Part shown: positions 1-10,270 of the stretch, in pieces | Layout of the letters: every line of letters starts with the position of its first letter | Position numbering within the stretch: position 1 is the stretch's first letter | Assembly (NCBI GenBank): GCA_010093485.1 | Contig: MU001506.1 | Coordinates: 186,001 to 250,000, forward strand | Source of the DNA: Karstenula rhodostoma CBS 690.94 | Taxonomy: Eukaryota > Ascomycota > Dothideomycetes > Pleosporales > Didymosphaeriaceae | Direction of reading: 5' to 3' | Length of the DNA: 64,000 nucleotides | The notes under the pieces: model-generated | What the model saw: only the letters and a program-made list of their open reading frames with translations | Databases searched by the model: none | What the model was told of the DNA's origin: nothing | Made by a program: the position numbers and the translations under genes

Positions 1-2
1 CA

Positions 3-521
3 CTGAAGCCTTACCCCGTGGACGTACCGCACAGGGAATCATCCCCCTCTATCCAAGAGACTGAACACCAGGCCCCACGCCCTCGGCCGACGTTGGCGTA
101 TCTGCCGCCGCCCACGCCTTCATCTGAACTGGTACCCGAAAACTCGTTCACGACGCGCGCGAAGCCGCTACCCAGCTCCACTCCTACGCTTCCACGGAGC
201 GACGACTATGGCATCGATCTGCAGGAGGTCCTTCTCAGCCACGTGTTCTTCCCGGACGTGGTAGAACACTCGTCCGTGGAAGATAAAGACGATGCAGATG
301 ATACCGGCTCCGAGGAGAACTGGGTGGAGTACGTACACGAGCGCACATCTTCTGAGCAGGCTGATGACGAACGTGCGAAGCACGAAGATACTGAGAACAT
401 CGTGTCTGAGGGTAATCGCCAGACATGGTGGGAAAATGTGAGAACAGACCAAACACCCCAGCGGAATCTGTACGATAGGAGCGGCGCCCGGGGTAGTTTT
501 GGGTTTCGGAGGGATGGGTAA
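3..521 (+). CDS. 3' end of an unrecognised gene (partial at left edge)
   Basis: The reading frame is open from the window edge to the TAA at 519-521 and encodes about 172 residues. No ATG fits as a start: the first candidate codon at 18 is GTG and the frame runs on upstream, so this is probably the last exon of a gene that begins outside the window. The visible part is proline- and serine-rich at first (PPPTPSSELVPE), then strongly acidic (EDKDDADDTGSEE), and ends in a basic, glycine-rich tail. No domain is recognised; the composition suggests a disordered C-terminus. It could also be a chance open frame, but its length and codon bias favour coding. Confidence 0.45.
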   Translation: MKPYPVDVPHRESSPSIQETEHQAPRPRPTLAYLPPPTPSSELVPENSFTTRAKPLPSSTPTLPRSDDYGIDLQEVLLSHVFFPDVVEHSSVEDKDDADDTGSEENWVEYVHERTSSEQADDERAKHEDTENIVSEGNRQTWWENVRTDQTPQRNLYDRSGARGSFGFRRDG

Positions 522-1378
522 GGGTAGAAGGATAGCATATGGAGGAGCACGGGCGTATGATGGGATTGGGAAGGAGTGATAGGGAACATGATAAGGGGTG
601 GAATGTGTGTTTGAGTTTTGAACGCATGAAAGTTTGGGGGTTGAAAGGCTGGACGATTCCGGACAGGGCTATGCGATAACGGTTCTATTGTCTTTGAGCA
701 GATATTTACAGGCTGCAGATTTCAGCGTATACCAATAACTTTTGCAACCAAGAAGAAGCAAAGCCGAACACAATTTTAGTGTGAAGATATGATAGAGGTT
801 TCGGAACAGGTTCTTTAAAGATTACAAGCAGAGTAACTGTTTTGCAAGAGAAGTGTGTCGAAATCCATAGAGGAAAGTCTATGTCTATGCGGTAGCACCA
901 TTGAATGAACTTGAGCTCGATTCCGAATCAACTCTTCGGAGCTGTTTGCAAAACTGCTTCTAGGCCAAAGTTGTGGCAATGTCGAGACAGGAAAAGTCTC
1001 GGAACCATTATGACATCCAAATAGAGACGCAACCCGCTGAGATGGTCGATTTCCAGACTATTGAGGTCAGTCAGTAGTAGCCTTTTTGGCGAAGGTTAAG
1101 TTGATAGTCGATCACCATCAGGTAGCAAGAGCTATCAGCACGCATTGAGCGGAGGATACAACCCTCATCAGTATACGCTCAAGCTGACCACCGTTATGCT
1201 CTGGTCGAATGTAACCAGCCGTGCGCTGCATCCGCTTTTCACGTCCCTCACCGTTGCTCTCGCAACGGCCTCGACAGTAACGCGCAAACAACGCGCCCTT
1301 GCAGCAAACAGACGCGTGCACTCTCTGTCAACTTACCTCTCGCGCCAGACCAACCCCAACCGACCGCACGCAGATACC
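522..1378. other. Intergenic stretch, no gene seen
   Basis: Between the truncated gene and the zinc-ribbon gene I see no supported ORF, RNA gene or repeat. An in-frame open stretch from 1145 leads into the next gene, but it has no ATG with good context before 1379 other than one at residue 18 of that extension. The last 200 bases are probably the promoter and leader of the next gene. Confidence 0.5.
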
Positions 1379-2458
1379 ATGAACCGCAAGCGCTGCGGCC
1401 CAGAGGTCACCCCACTCGCTCTCGTTATTCCCTCGCCACCAAAACCCAAATCGACCTTCATCAAAGCCCTCAAATCCCCCATCAAGATGCTCCCCAAAGC
1501 AGCACAACCCCACAGCTCCCCGACAAACCCAAATGCCTCCCTCACATCTACCTCTCCCTCAGACCGCCCGACCTTCCTCTCAAACGGCCTCCCCATGTCT
1601 CCCTCCGCCCACGTCCCCGACATCCACGTCCAGCGCGCCTCAGGCTCCATCCGCGACCCCTTCATCGACGACGCAACCGCCACCTGGACCTGCTGCGCCT
1701 GCGGCACGCGGAACAACGCCTACATCCACGCAGGCCCACACCCCCTCGGCGCGCTGGCCTGCGACTGCCCGCACAAGCCGTGCGCCGCGTGCACGACCGC
1801 CGGGCAAGTGAAACCGTTCCAGCCCATGGACGAGCCCGCGATGGTGCCCTGCGGGGACGTCTCGAGCGGCTCCGACGGCGGGCCCGAGAAGGCGAAGGAG
1901 AAGGAGGAGCTGCGATTCGGCATCGTGTGTCCCGAGTGCGGACTCTCCTGGCGCGCCCGCGAGCTCGGAAAGCGCTGGTCCAAGACGCTGCGCAAGATGC
2001 CGTCTGTCTCGTTCAGCCGCAGTGTGCATCTCGCGCCGGAACACAGGCTGCGCAAGTCGCGCTCGACGCTGGTGCTGGGGAACAAGCGCATTATCACACC
2101 TCCTGGGAATGCAGGGCCGAAACAGGCGGAGTACGCGGCGGTGAGGTTCAGTGGGGTGAACTGCACGTGCGGGACGACGGTTACGCTGAAGTCGGCGCTG
2201 TGCTTCCAGATTGTGGGAGTGCAAGTGGAGGTTCGGGAGCAGGTGGATGGGAGGGAGAAGACGTTTGGCGGGCTGGGGTGGGAGGGGAGTGCGGTGGGAT
2301 GGTCGACGACGCCTGAGTTGAAAGAGAAAGGACATGGGACGCCGACGTTGAAGCTGCTGGGCGGTGAGCATCCGAATCCGCTGAGGATTTCCCCGGTGGT
2401 GGATAGGATGGCGAGGGAGTCGTGGGAGGAGAAGTGTGATAAAGAGGGGTGGGTTTGA
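1379..2458 (+). CDS. Probable double zinc-ribbon protein
   Basis: A single exon of 359 residues. The start at 1379 (MNRKRCGPEV) was chosen because the open frame upstream begins at a non-ATG codon and looks like leader sequence. The N-terminal third is serine/proline-rich and basic. It is followed by a cysteine module: WTCCACGTRNN, then CDCPHKPCAAC, then CPECGLSW, and after about 100 residues CTCGTTV. This spacing of CxxC pairs matches the small zinc-ribbon proteins common in dothideomycetes, whose function is not known. There is no catalytic motif, signal peptide or membrane segment. A zinc-binding, possibly nucleic-acid- or protein-binding role is inference. A protein with a similar WxCCxCG / CxCxHxxCxxC arrangement lies at the right edge of the window. 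Confidence 0.75.
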   Translation: MNRKRCGPEVTPLALVIPSPPKPKSTFIKALKSPIKMLPKAAQPHSSPTNPNASLTSTSPSDRPTFLSNGLPMSPSAHVPDIHVQRASGSIRDPFIDDATATWTCCACGTRNNAYIHAGPHPLGALACDCPHKPCAACTTAGQVKPFQPMDEPAMVPCGDVSSGSDGGPEKAKEKEELRFGIVCPECGLSWRARELGKRWSKTLRKMPSVSFSRSVHLAPEHRLRKSRSTLVLGNKRIITPPGNAGPKQAEYAAVRFSGVNCTCGTTVTLKSALCFQIVGVQVEVREQVDGREKTFGGLGWEGSAVGWSTTPELKEKGHGTPTLKLLGGEHPNPLRISPVVDRMARESWEEKCDKEGWV

Positions 2459-3783
2459 GAGTGTGATGGAGGTGGTGAGGGATAGTCTGGGATGGAAGAT
2501 GAAAAGAGTACGCGCTCGATTACGTCGAGATTGCATCCGCGAGCTCATGTTTGGGGAGGTATTGGATGCCGTTGGATTTTATGAGGCGGTGTAGTCTTCA
2601 GCTGTCTGCACAGCAGACCAGTGACGAGCGCCAAAGCGATGGTGTAGGGTGCTCGCAGGCAGACACAGCTCTTGAAAGAGTGCACCTTTTGAAGGATGCA
2701 ATTTCCGGTAACGGCTCCATTTTCCAGTACAGTGCAGTGGGCTAGATTCCCTCAGGTTGAGCGACGGGTGCTCATCGTTTCTAGTCAGCAGTTTTGAGGC
2801 GGCCTGACCGTCAGCACTTCTACTCAGCTTTGCGTTTGTGATCCCTTCTTTTCGCATCGCCCGTGACAGTCACCCGTGCTACTGTGAAGCAGCTGAGCTC
2901 TCCGCCCTTTGGTGGTGATGTCGGAAGTCGCCGAGTGACTTGGCAAGGGGCAACTTGTCTCGACCATGCGATGCGTCACATCAAGCGTGAATGCGGTGGC
3001 AGTTTCAGTTTCACAAAGGAGAACGAACCTCACACGTCAAATCCCCACAATATTTGGCTCCGGAGTAATGAAGACGAACCGTCGGCGCCGACCGTGCCGT
3101 ACATACATTCTGTGACTCCGTTGCCATCACAAAGGATGCTCCTTGCGAACAGAGAGAGCCTCACGAGAGCCTTGTCCTACTCACTGACCATGAGGTCGAC
3201 CCAGCCTCAGGCTAGGCCCACGGCAATCAAAGCCTCTCCAGGCAACCGCAATAGTCCAATGAGAAGAACGACCGGTGAGCGGGTAGTAAAGCGCGGTGAG
3301 GAAGTCCTTATGGTGGAGGAATGATGACCCTGCCCCCGCCACACGGCGCTAGCCCGCACAGCCCACGGACTCCATTGTGCAAGCCACACACTTGCAGGTC
3401 ACGGTTAAACACGCCCAGGCGCGCGCTTTCGGCTTCTTTATCGTCACAGAATACAAATAGCGAAGGACGTAGGTTTCACAGAAGACATTCCACTCCGCAT
3501 TCCATCTGCAACACACGTTCGCAGCAAACACTACGTTGACGTTTGCGTCCGTGCGCCCAGCCTTATACAGTGTGTACCAAGGATCTAGCCGCATCCCGTA
3601 CCCCACTATCTAACACTCCACTCCAGCTACATCTCCAGCAACATCTCCAGCATCGAAACATTCAAAAACAACAACAACAGCACTTCCTCAGACCCAGCGT
3701 TCCCGCATCTACCACGAGCCTCCACCTTCTCCGCCCACCAAAGAGTCACCCAGCTGTGCAACCACCTCAGCAACCAACCCACC
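2459..3783. other. Intergenic stretch, no convincing gene
   Basis: An open frame at 2863-3324 (153 codons) lacks a family match, a good start context and codon bias, so I do not call it. The last 150 bases before 3784 are CA/CT-rich, with repeated CTCCAGCAACATCTCC-like and CAACAACAAC runs. This is typical of a fungal promoter/leader for the following gene. Confidence 0.5.
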
Positions 3784-4647
3784 ATGTCAACACCCCAAGC
3801 CACCCTCCCAGCCGCCCCCGTGACCGCAGACCAGGCAATCCAAGAACCCGAAATCCCTAAGCCCGACCCAACAGCCTGCAAATACTGCAAGCGGCCCTCG
3901 CACTGTCAAGAATGCAACCACGAGCTCGTGCCCGAGCCCCCCAAAGGCCCCACCAACCTGGACCAGCCCCGGCCCGACATCTACAAGCAGCTGCCGCCCC
4001 CGCTCGCCCTGACCCAGCACCCGGATTTCAAAGTCCAGTCCCCGCCCGCGGCCCCGGACCACGGGAAGTTTAGCGTCTTCGCCGCGGGCAGCATAGAGAT
4101 GGGGTATGCCATCCAGTGGCAGAAACTCCTTGCCAACCACCTCTGCGACATGCCCATTTCGATATGCAACCCGCGCCGCGGCGAGTGGGATTCGAAGATC
4201 ACGCAGCAGGCGAAGAACTCTCCGTTCCGCGAGCAGGTCGAGTGGGAGCTCGCTGCTTTGACTGCCAGCACCGTCATCTGCTTCTTCTTCGACCACGCGA
4301 CTATGTCGCCTGTTTCCCTCATGGAACTCGGACTGTGGGCTCACTCGGGCAAGGTGGTGGTGTGCTGTAACCAGGAATACTGGAAGGGCGGGAATGTCCA
4401 TCTCGTGTGTGAGCGGTATGGAGTCCCTTTAGTGAAGAGCTTCAAGGAGATGGTGCCGCTTGTGAGGGCCATGTTGAGGGTCAAGGGGCTGGTGGTGGAT
4501 AAGAAGGGGGCATTGACGGAGAGAGAGGAGGAGAGGGATCCCGAGAGGAGCATGGGGCTTGAGGAGGCGAAGGCGCTGCTGAAGGCGAATACGCCGGAGT
4601 TGCAGGGGATGGCGATTGATCGGGAGAATCTGGGGGTGGCGAAGTGA
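3784..4647 (+). CDS. Nucleoside 2-deoxyribosyltransferase-like protein
   Basis: A single exon of 287 residues; the start is preceded by a pyrimidine/CAACC leader. Residues about 98-230 carry the family fold: FAAGSIEMG near the start of the domain, NPRRGEWD in the middle, and VSLMELG, whose Glu matches the catalytic nucleophile position of nucleoside 2-deoxyribosyltransferases. Enzymes of this family break or swap the N-glycosidic bond of deoxynucleosides; fungal members of this branch (PF15891 type) are mostly uncharacterised, so the substrate is unknown. The N-terminus has a cysteine cluster (CKYCKRPSHCQEC) that could bind a metal and that I do not associate with the bacterial enzymes. The C-terminus is charged. 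No signal peptide or membrane segment is visible, so it is likely cytosolic or nuclear. Confidence 0.8.
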   Translation: MSTPQATLPAAPVTADQAIQEPEIPKPDPTACKYCKRPSHCQECNHELVPEPPKGPTNLDQPRPDIYKQLPPPLALTQHPDFKVQSPPAAPDHGKFSVFAAGSIEMGYAIQWQKLLANHLCDMPISICNPRRGEWDSKITQQAKNSPFREQVEWELAALTASTVICFFFDHATMSPVSLMELGLWAHSGKVVVCCNQEYWKGGNVHLVCERYGVPLVKSFKEMVPLVRAMLRVKGLVVDKKGALTEREEERDPERSMGLEEAKALLKANTPELQGMAIDRENLGVAK

Positions 4648-4656
4648 GGGGGGTGT

Positions 4657-4723
4657 GAGAAGGATGGTGAGAAGGATGGTGGGAAGTGGGAAGGATAGTG
4701 GGAAGGATAGTGGGAAGGAGGGT
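4657..4723 (+). repeat. Purine-rich 12-bp minisatellite
   Basis: Five 12-base units of the form GRGAAGGATRGT (4657-4668, 4669-4680, 4688-4699, 4700-4711, 4712-4723) with one shortened 7-base unit at 4681-4687. The array begins 10 bases after the stop codon of the deoxyribosyltransferase-like gene, so it lies in its 3' UTR or terminator region. Confidence 0.8.
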
Positions 4724-5355
4724 GGGGAGTGGGGCATGCATTTGTGGTGTTGGCGGCTGTTTGAGCGTGTGTTGCATAGGCGAAGGCGGCTCTAAGGGTC
4801 CTGTCTGGCGTTTGGGCGTTTTTGTTTCTGGGGATGTGCGATTTTATGAAGAGGGGCATAGTCACGGTCATGGGGGTGCCGGAGTGGAACAGACCTGATG
4901 ATACCCGTCCATCGAACGATGGAGTTTTGTCACTGCAGTCAGAGTTTGCTTTTACCTATCAAATCCATTGTTGTACGGTGGTTCGAGGCTTCGTATATAG
5001 GCGTATTGCGCACCGACCTGCTGTAGTCGTTGGCAGTGACGAGGCTCTTCCGCTAGCTGGGAACTTGGCAGACAGGCTGCGGAGCGCGGTCTCGCCCGGT
5101 ACATCTCAGCTTGGTCTTGAGTGGAGGCTGCAGAAACGACCGAAATCGAGATGACGTTGAGCCCGAGGCCTGAAGTAGCTCAGTTTATGCGTTTACGGCA
5201 TCCGCAGCCGAGTCTGGGGCCCTAAAACAAGTCAGCCACACACTCGCTCGGTGCCAGCAGGCCACAGACATCGATTGAAAAGGCATCCTTGATTCATTCC
5301 GGAGTGCTGAGCCTCTTCCTCGTATGGGTATCGTATCGTATTGCGTCCAATCCAG
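4724..5355. other. Intergenic region between convergent genes
   Basis: This region separates the ends of two convergent genes. I see no ORF or RNA gene that can be supported. It should contain the 3' UTRs of both neighbours. Confidence 0.5.
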
Positions 5356-6022
5356 TTACTCCTCGTCGCTCTCCGACATCTGCATCTCGTCGTCGTCGTC
5401 GTCCTCACTCTCGCTCTTCTCCTCCTCTTCCCTGCCCCTCTTCGTCCCCTTCGCCCGCTCTTGCTCATTCACCGGCACCGCCTTCGCAGGTGCGCTGCCA
5501 AATACTGTTGCTGCCGCGCCCGTTTGCTCGGTCGTCTCAGGCTGCTTCTGCGGGAGGTCCGGCTCGGGCATCTTGAAGGTGCCATCGAGCTTCGCGATGG
5601 TGTTGGATTTGGTCTTGGCGTAGGCGATGTGCTTCCACGGTCAGTCCGTGCTTGCAGGGCCAAGGGTATTCACCGACTTACCATGTCCTTGCCGAAAAAG
5701 GCGGAGCCCTCGAGCGCGCGCATGGCCTGGGTCGAGGAGTCGATGTCGCGGAACACGACGTGTGCCTGGCCGCGCATCTTGGGGGTCTTGAGCGCGACGA
5801 CGTCTAGGATGACGCCGTACGTGGCGAACAGCATGTACAGGTTGCGTTTGAGGTCCTCCTTGGGGAGCTTGTCGGGGAGGTTGCGGACGTAGAGGCTGTT
5901 TTCGCGGGTTAGGCAGGCGGCACTGGGCATTGCGGCGGGGAGACGTACGTTCTGTTGGGCGCAATTTGGTGCACCTTTGCGGGCAGGCCGGCGGGCGGCG
6001 GGGGGCGCGCAAGAGTGGCCAT
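5356..6022 (-). CDS. MSL1: U2 snRNP protein B'' / MSL1 (single RRM)
   Basis: Three exons: 6022-5949, 5895-5682 and 5631-5356, giving 187 residues. Introns are GTACGT...CTAAC...CAG (53 bases) and GTAAGT...AAG (50 bases). The spliced protein reads APNRT-LYVRNLPDKL at the first junction and FFGKDM-HIAYAKT at the second; both restore the conserved U1A/U2B'' RRM. RNP2 is LYVRNL and RNP1 is RGQAHVVF, in one RRM over roughly residues 20-105. A low-complexity linker and a very acidic tail (SEDDDDDEMQMSESDEE) follow. The protein binds U2 snRNA stem-loop IV together with U2A' in the spliceosome. The lack of a second RRM agrees with other filamentous-fungal U2B'' proteins as I know them. It is divergently transcribed from KIN28. 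Confidence 0.9.
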
Positions 6023-6388
6023 TGTGTGTGGTGCGCGGTGGGTGAGCTCGCAACTGGAGGCGGTGGTGAGGATCTCCCCGCAGAAAGCTTGCAACGCGAC
6101 TAAAATCGCCTGGTCAATGCGCTGGCCCTGGTTCGCGACGGACGACGCTTTTGCTCGACGCGGTGCAATTGCGTCTGGCAGTGGAATCGGCACTGCGACC
6201 TCTTTGCTACGGAACATGACACACAGCGGCGCAAGCTGCCCAGCATGATAGAGCGCCCGCGATCCCGCCACGAGCCGCCCACAATCCCCTCGTTTGTCCC
6301 GCCATCGCCTTGATCGCGCGCTTTGACGCCGCCGCTTCTTTGCGCCTCTCACCACCTTTCTTTGGAACTTTGCACGTACCCTATAAAA
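6023..6388. promoter_or_regulatory. Shared divergent promoter of MSL1 and KIN28
   Basis: The 366 bases between the two start codons must hold both promoters. Apart from CTATAAAA at 6381-6388, directly before the KIN28 ATG and thus too close to act as its TATA box from that start, no known element stands out. Confidence 0.5.
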
Positions 6389-7676
6389 ATGGGCATGTCA
6401 CCTGCTTTGAGCCCCAGGCCTAACCCGCCGGGCTCAAACGCTCCCTTCAACGCAGCAAAGGCGAAGCCCCTGGTGCATCTGCTCAACCACAAGACCGTGC
6501 CGTCGCCCTCCCTCACCAGCGCAGCGACGACCCCAGGCGGCCCGGACGATGGCCTGGCAGAAGAGATGAACGACGGCGTGAAGAACCAGTTTATCTTTGG
6601 TGAGAATCAGCAACCCCCTCGCCTGGTGAATGCTAATCTCGCATCAAGGCTCCCGCCTCGGAGAAGGTACCTACGCCACCGTATACCGGGGCCACTACCG
6701 CGACGACCCCTCCAAGCTCGTCGCCATCAAGAAAATGAAAAAGAACACCGAGTGGCAGGACGGCATCAACCTCGACTCCCTGCGCGAAATGAAGTACCTC
6801 GCCGAGCTGCACCACCCGCACGTCATCAACCTCATCGCCGTCTTCACCACCAAGGACGAAAACATCAACCTCGTCCTCGAGCACCTCCCCCGCGGCGAAC
6901 TCCAGGACATCTGGAAAGACAAGGAAATTGCCTACGGCGGCGCCGACGTGAAGGCCTGGTCCAACATGATCTGCCAGGCCGTGTGGTGGATCCACGAGAA
7001 CTTCGTGCTGCACCGCGACATCAAGTCCAACAACATCCTCATCGCCGCGGACAACTCCCTCAAGCTCGCTGATTTCGGTCTCGCGCGCAGCTTTGCGAAT
7101 CCAGAGGCAGACATGACATACAACGTCATCACGCGCTTCTACCGGCCGCCGGAGCTCTTCCTCGGGTCCTCGCACTACGGCGGCTGCGTCGACATGTGGA
7201 GCGTAGGCTGCGTCATCGCCGAGCTCGCGGTGCGCGACTGGTTCCTCCCCTCGGAGACGGACCTCGCGCACCTGGGCGTCATCACCGAGGTCTTCGGCGT
7301 GCCCACCGAGCACGACTGGCCCGGCATCTCCAAACTGCGCTTCTGGAAGGAACAGCTGGAAAACACGCCGCCGAAGCGCCCGCAGCCGCTGTCCTGGTGG
7401 CGCAGCCGCATGCCGCTCATCGGCGAAGCGGGAATCGATCTCGTCCGCGGCCTGTTGACGATGGATCCCGTGAAAAGGCTGAGCGCGAAGCAGGCGCTCG
7501 AACACCACTATTGGAGCGCGACGCCGCGGCCGCAGAAGCGAGAGAATCTGCCGAGGAAGGGGGGGAAGGAGGCGGAGAGGGCGATGGGGGAGCAATTGAA
7601 GAGGGTGGGGCCCGAGGCGGATGAGGAGAAGATGGCGAAGATTGCGCGGAAGTTGGATTTTGGGGCGATGCGGTGA
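6389..7676 (+). CDS. KIN28: TFIIH cyclin-dependent kinase KIN28/CDK7
   Basis: Two exons, 6389-6599 and 6649-7676, with a 49-base intron (GTGAG...AAG), give 412 residues. The catalytic domain has the glycine loop LGEGTYATVY (74-83), Lys98 in VAIKK, HRD at 192-194, DFG at 212-214 and a CDK-type activation segment with Thr227 (DMTYNVIT) before TRFYRPPE (232-239). The cyclin-binding helix region reads NLDSLRE, the CDK7-type counterpart of NRTALRE. Kin28 with its cyclin phosphorylates the RNA polymerase II C-terminal domain on Ser5 and Ser7 within TFIIH. Two oddities: an N-terminal extension of about 70 mostly disordered residues, and TRFYRPPE where CDK7 usually has TRWYRAPE. The next in-frame ATG (6395) is an alternative start. 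Identity as Kin28 is favoured over CDK1/CDK5-type kinases by the activation loop and the VDMWSVGCVIAEL context. Confidence 0.85.
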
Positions 7677-7987
7677 AGACGGTGGTTGTGAGGCGGAAAC
7701 TGTGTGCTTTGGTTTGGCGTTTTGGAGTGGGTGGGATACCAGGACTGCTATAGGCATTTCGAGGCGTAATCCCCTTCTTGCATATACACGTATATTCTAC
7801 ATGGTCTATGGCTACATTTGCCTCCTCTTGCTGTCCCGTCGTCCCTTTCGTTCGGTGTACAGATTGCATTGAATCAGATACACACTATCAGAAGGAGTGA
7901 TGCCAGGCACTTATCCTCTCTAAGCATCAAACGCTCAACCAACACTATCTACACTTTCTCAGCCTTGTCGGTCTCTTGCGAAAATTT

Positions 7988-9152
7988 CATTGCAATTTTA
8001 GACCGGACGAGGAAGTCCATAAGGCTGAACATACATCATTACGGACGTGCGGGGTTGTGTGAAAAGGGTGGTTGGTTGGGAGATTCACATGCTGCGAGGT
8101 GGCGCTGCCTTCGCCTCATGCACTGCAATCTCTAGCGCGGACGAGGAGCTTAACAAGGGTAAATCGGCATGGTAACGGAATTTAAGTATCGCTTAATATA
8201 ATTTGTATAATAACATGTTGTGCAGAACGCAAGTACGTAGGGTCTCACTGCAATACTTAGCACGGATGAGGAAGCTGAGAAGGCTGGCGATGGGACTGGG
8301 AGTAGGACGTGGTTGGTTCAGTTGCGAATCGTGTATGGAGAAGTGCTATGTAACTTGATTCATCGTAGCACTATAGTTCCTAGCATACGTGAAAAGATGG
8401 AGGAGGCTGATCATTTGAGCGGATAGCAACAAGGTTATTGGAAAGGAGAAAGTCCGAATAACTCTGCAATTTCTACCCCGAACGAGGGATGAATCGGGCT
8501 GAACGTGAAAGCGGGGCGTGCTTGAAGCTTAATTACACCTTGAACATCTTGCACTGCAATGTTTAGCCTGGACGAGGACGCGAGTGCGGCGCTTAGAGGG
8601 GGTGAGAGGGGAGTGATTGGTTGGGTGTAAGGCAGGGGTGCTTTGGGTGTGGCGGCTGGCTCGTACGTAACACGTGATAGAGAAAACTTTGCTGAACATT
8701 TGAAACCGACGTCTCTAGAATACCCCGAGCCAATAATAAACGACCCGAGATTTCACTGCAATCTCTAGCGCGAACGAGGTGGTGATAAGGCTTACTATGC
8801 ATGCATGTTTACGAGCTTACGCTGTTATGTTTATAAAAAAATGGTTGAAAGATTAATCTTGGTTGTGGCAAGGCGGCGCTGTTGCCAAATATTCTATTCT
8901 TAAAGTCTAGGGATATTTCACTGCAATTTTAGCCTGGATAAGGAGATACACTGTGATGCGCGTCGGCCAAAAGAACGCTATTGGTGGCTGGTTTTCGGTG
9001 AGGTTGAAGCGAGACTAGGATTTAGGCAGAGTGACGGGACTGTAACGCTATATAGTCGGAGTGGTTGGCGGGATATAAAGATGTAGAGATTTTCTATACT
9101 AGTAATACTGGTAACTATTCTTACTGCAATCTTCTGCCTAGATAAGGAGGTA
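7988..9152 (+). repeat. Cluster A of the 30-bp dispersed motif (8 copies, plus strand)
   Basis: Eight copies begin at 7988, 8121, 8246, 8462, 8552, 8754, 8919 and 9122, all in plus orientation and 90-216 bases apart. The consensus is CACTGCAATCTTTAGC followed directly by SCGGACGAGGAGGT. The best copy here is 8121-8149; 7988 and 9122 differ at the first bases and 8919 lacks one base. The spacers are mostly unlike each other, but several contain GGTTGGTT-like words (near 8069, 8311 and 8615). No ORF longer than about 100 codons overlaps them convincingly. The zone 7677-9935 as a whole carries no supported gene. Confidence 0.85.
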
Positions 9153-9435
9153 GATGTGGTGGATTAGTTTCTCAGGACAAATTTATACATTATTTACCTA
9201 TTCTTAAAGTACTCCCCGAGCTTACCAATAATCTTTATAACTTCGCCCCTTGCCTACGATTCAATCTCGGCAGGTGCCGCAGCGTGGCAGCGCTGCGACA
9301 CATATACCTGTCCTAATAAGAAAAAGCAATTGTGTCCTAACTAAGGTTTTATAGTAAGCTGCTAAGCCTTCCTAACCTTATTTATTATCTACTTATAACG
9401 CTTCCTTTTATATTACTTTTAGATAGTAGTCTATA

Positions 9436-9490
9436 TTTGTCTATCGCTTTACGGGACACTACTTTGTAGTTTGAGTCAACAATCAGAAAA
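9436..9490 (-). repeat. 55-bp block shared with 30204-30258
   Basis: Read on the minus strand, this matches 30204-30258 on the plus strand with about four mismatches over 55 bases. The translated frame is also kept (FLIVDSNYKVVSRK here, FLIVDTNYKVVSRK there), but no longer coding context is visible on either side. In both places the block has the same orientation relative to the neighbouring 30-bp motifs, so it is probably part of the same larger repeat family. Confidence 0.75.
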
Positions 9491-10270
9491 CTACGATTCA
9501 ATCTCATGGCCGCCCTTGACGCTCCGCGTAAGCGTGATCCCACTCTTCTCCAGATACCATCTCCACCTTTTCCGCACTCTGCGCAACGAATAGAGAAGCC
9601 AAGTCTACCATCCGATTGCGTGGCGATACATGTGTTCTGTGTACGGAATAGGAAGCAGTTCAATGGAAGAATCGGCGTAGCACTGAACCGGAGCATGACT
9701 CTATAGTGTGCTCTCTTGTGAACGAGCGCTCGAATCGAATTCCGTGTTGAGACTCGGAATTGGCATCTTCTAGTAACCGCTTGTCATTGAAGATGTGTTT
9801 TGTGCGAATGATTATAAAAGTGATCAGGTGTGGGGGCTGTCCGAGTATTTTATAATGGTTACATAATCGTAAACATTATTTTAAGCTCCGGCCGAGCGCC
9901 CGGAAACTCATCCGCCATCGCTTGTAATTATCTTCATAGAAGAGCCGCATCCAAACTGATATGACAATCGATCCGAAAGAATTATTTGAAAAAGACGCCT
10001 ACTGGTATGATGGCATGTCGGAAAAGTGTGGTTTGCGACAACGACCTCAAATGCCATCCAATCACGGGACAGGCCCTACACCTGGCCATACAGCTACGCA
10101 CATTTCTGGGCGTCATCAACTTACTTACTTAAATTTTGTTTAACCCCCATGCAGAAGCTGATCTATACTCTGAAGGTAGTTGTTAGGTGATTTTCCGTGT
10201 GCAGGCTCTTACTATACAGTTTTACTACGTTCGCTTTGTAATAATATCATGTCGGCTGTGATCCCTGTCG

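Noticed and set aside
1640..2548. 302-codon minus-strand ORF over the zinc-ribbon gene
   Set aside because: It is the shadow of the plus-strand coding frame (very Arg/Pro/Leu-rich) and overlaps conserved cysteine motifs on the other strand.
2863..3324. 153-codon plus-strand ORF
   Set aside because: It has no family signature, no promoter or intron logic, and composition like intergenic DNA.
6633..7757. 374-codon minus-strand ORF opposite KIN28
   Set aside because: Shadow of the kinase exon; no recognisable protein features.
7988..9152. Pol III element: TAGCCCGGACGAGG in the motif resembles an A box
   Set aside because: The match is partial, there is no B box (GGTTCGANTCC) at a constant distance after the copies and no T-run terminator, so no tRNA or SINE call is made.
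9385..9696. 103-codon minus ORF containing FLIVDSNYKVVSRK as a gene
   Set aside because: Only about 18 residues are shared with the copy near 30.2 kb and the flanks are unrelated, so it is better explained as part of a DNA repeat.
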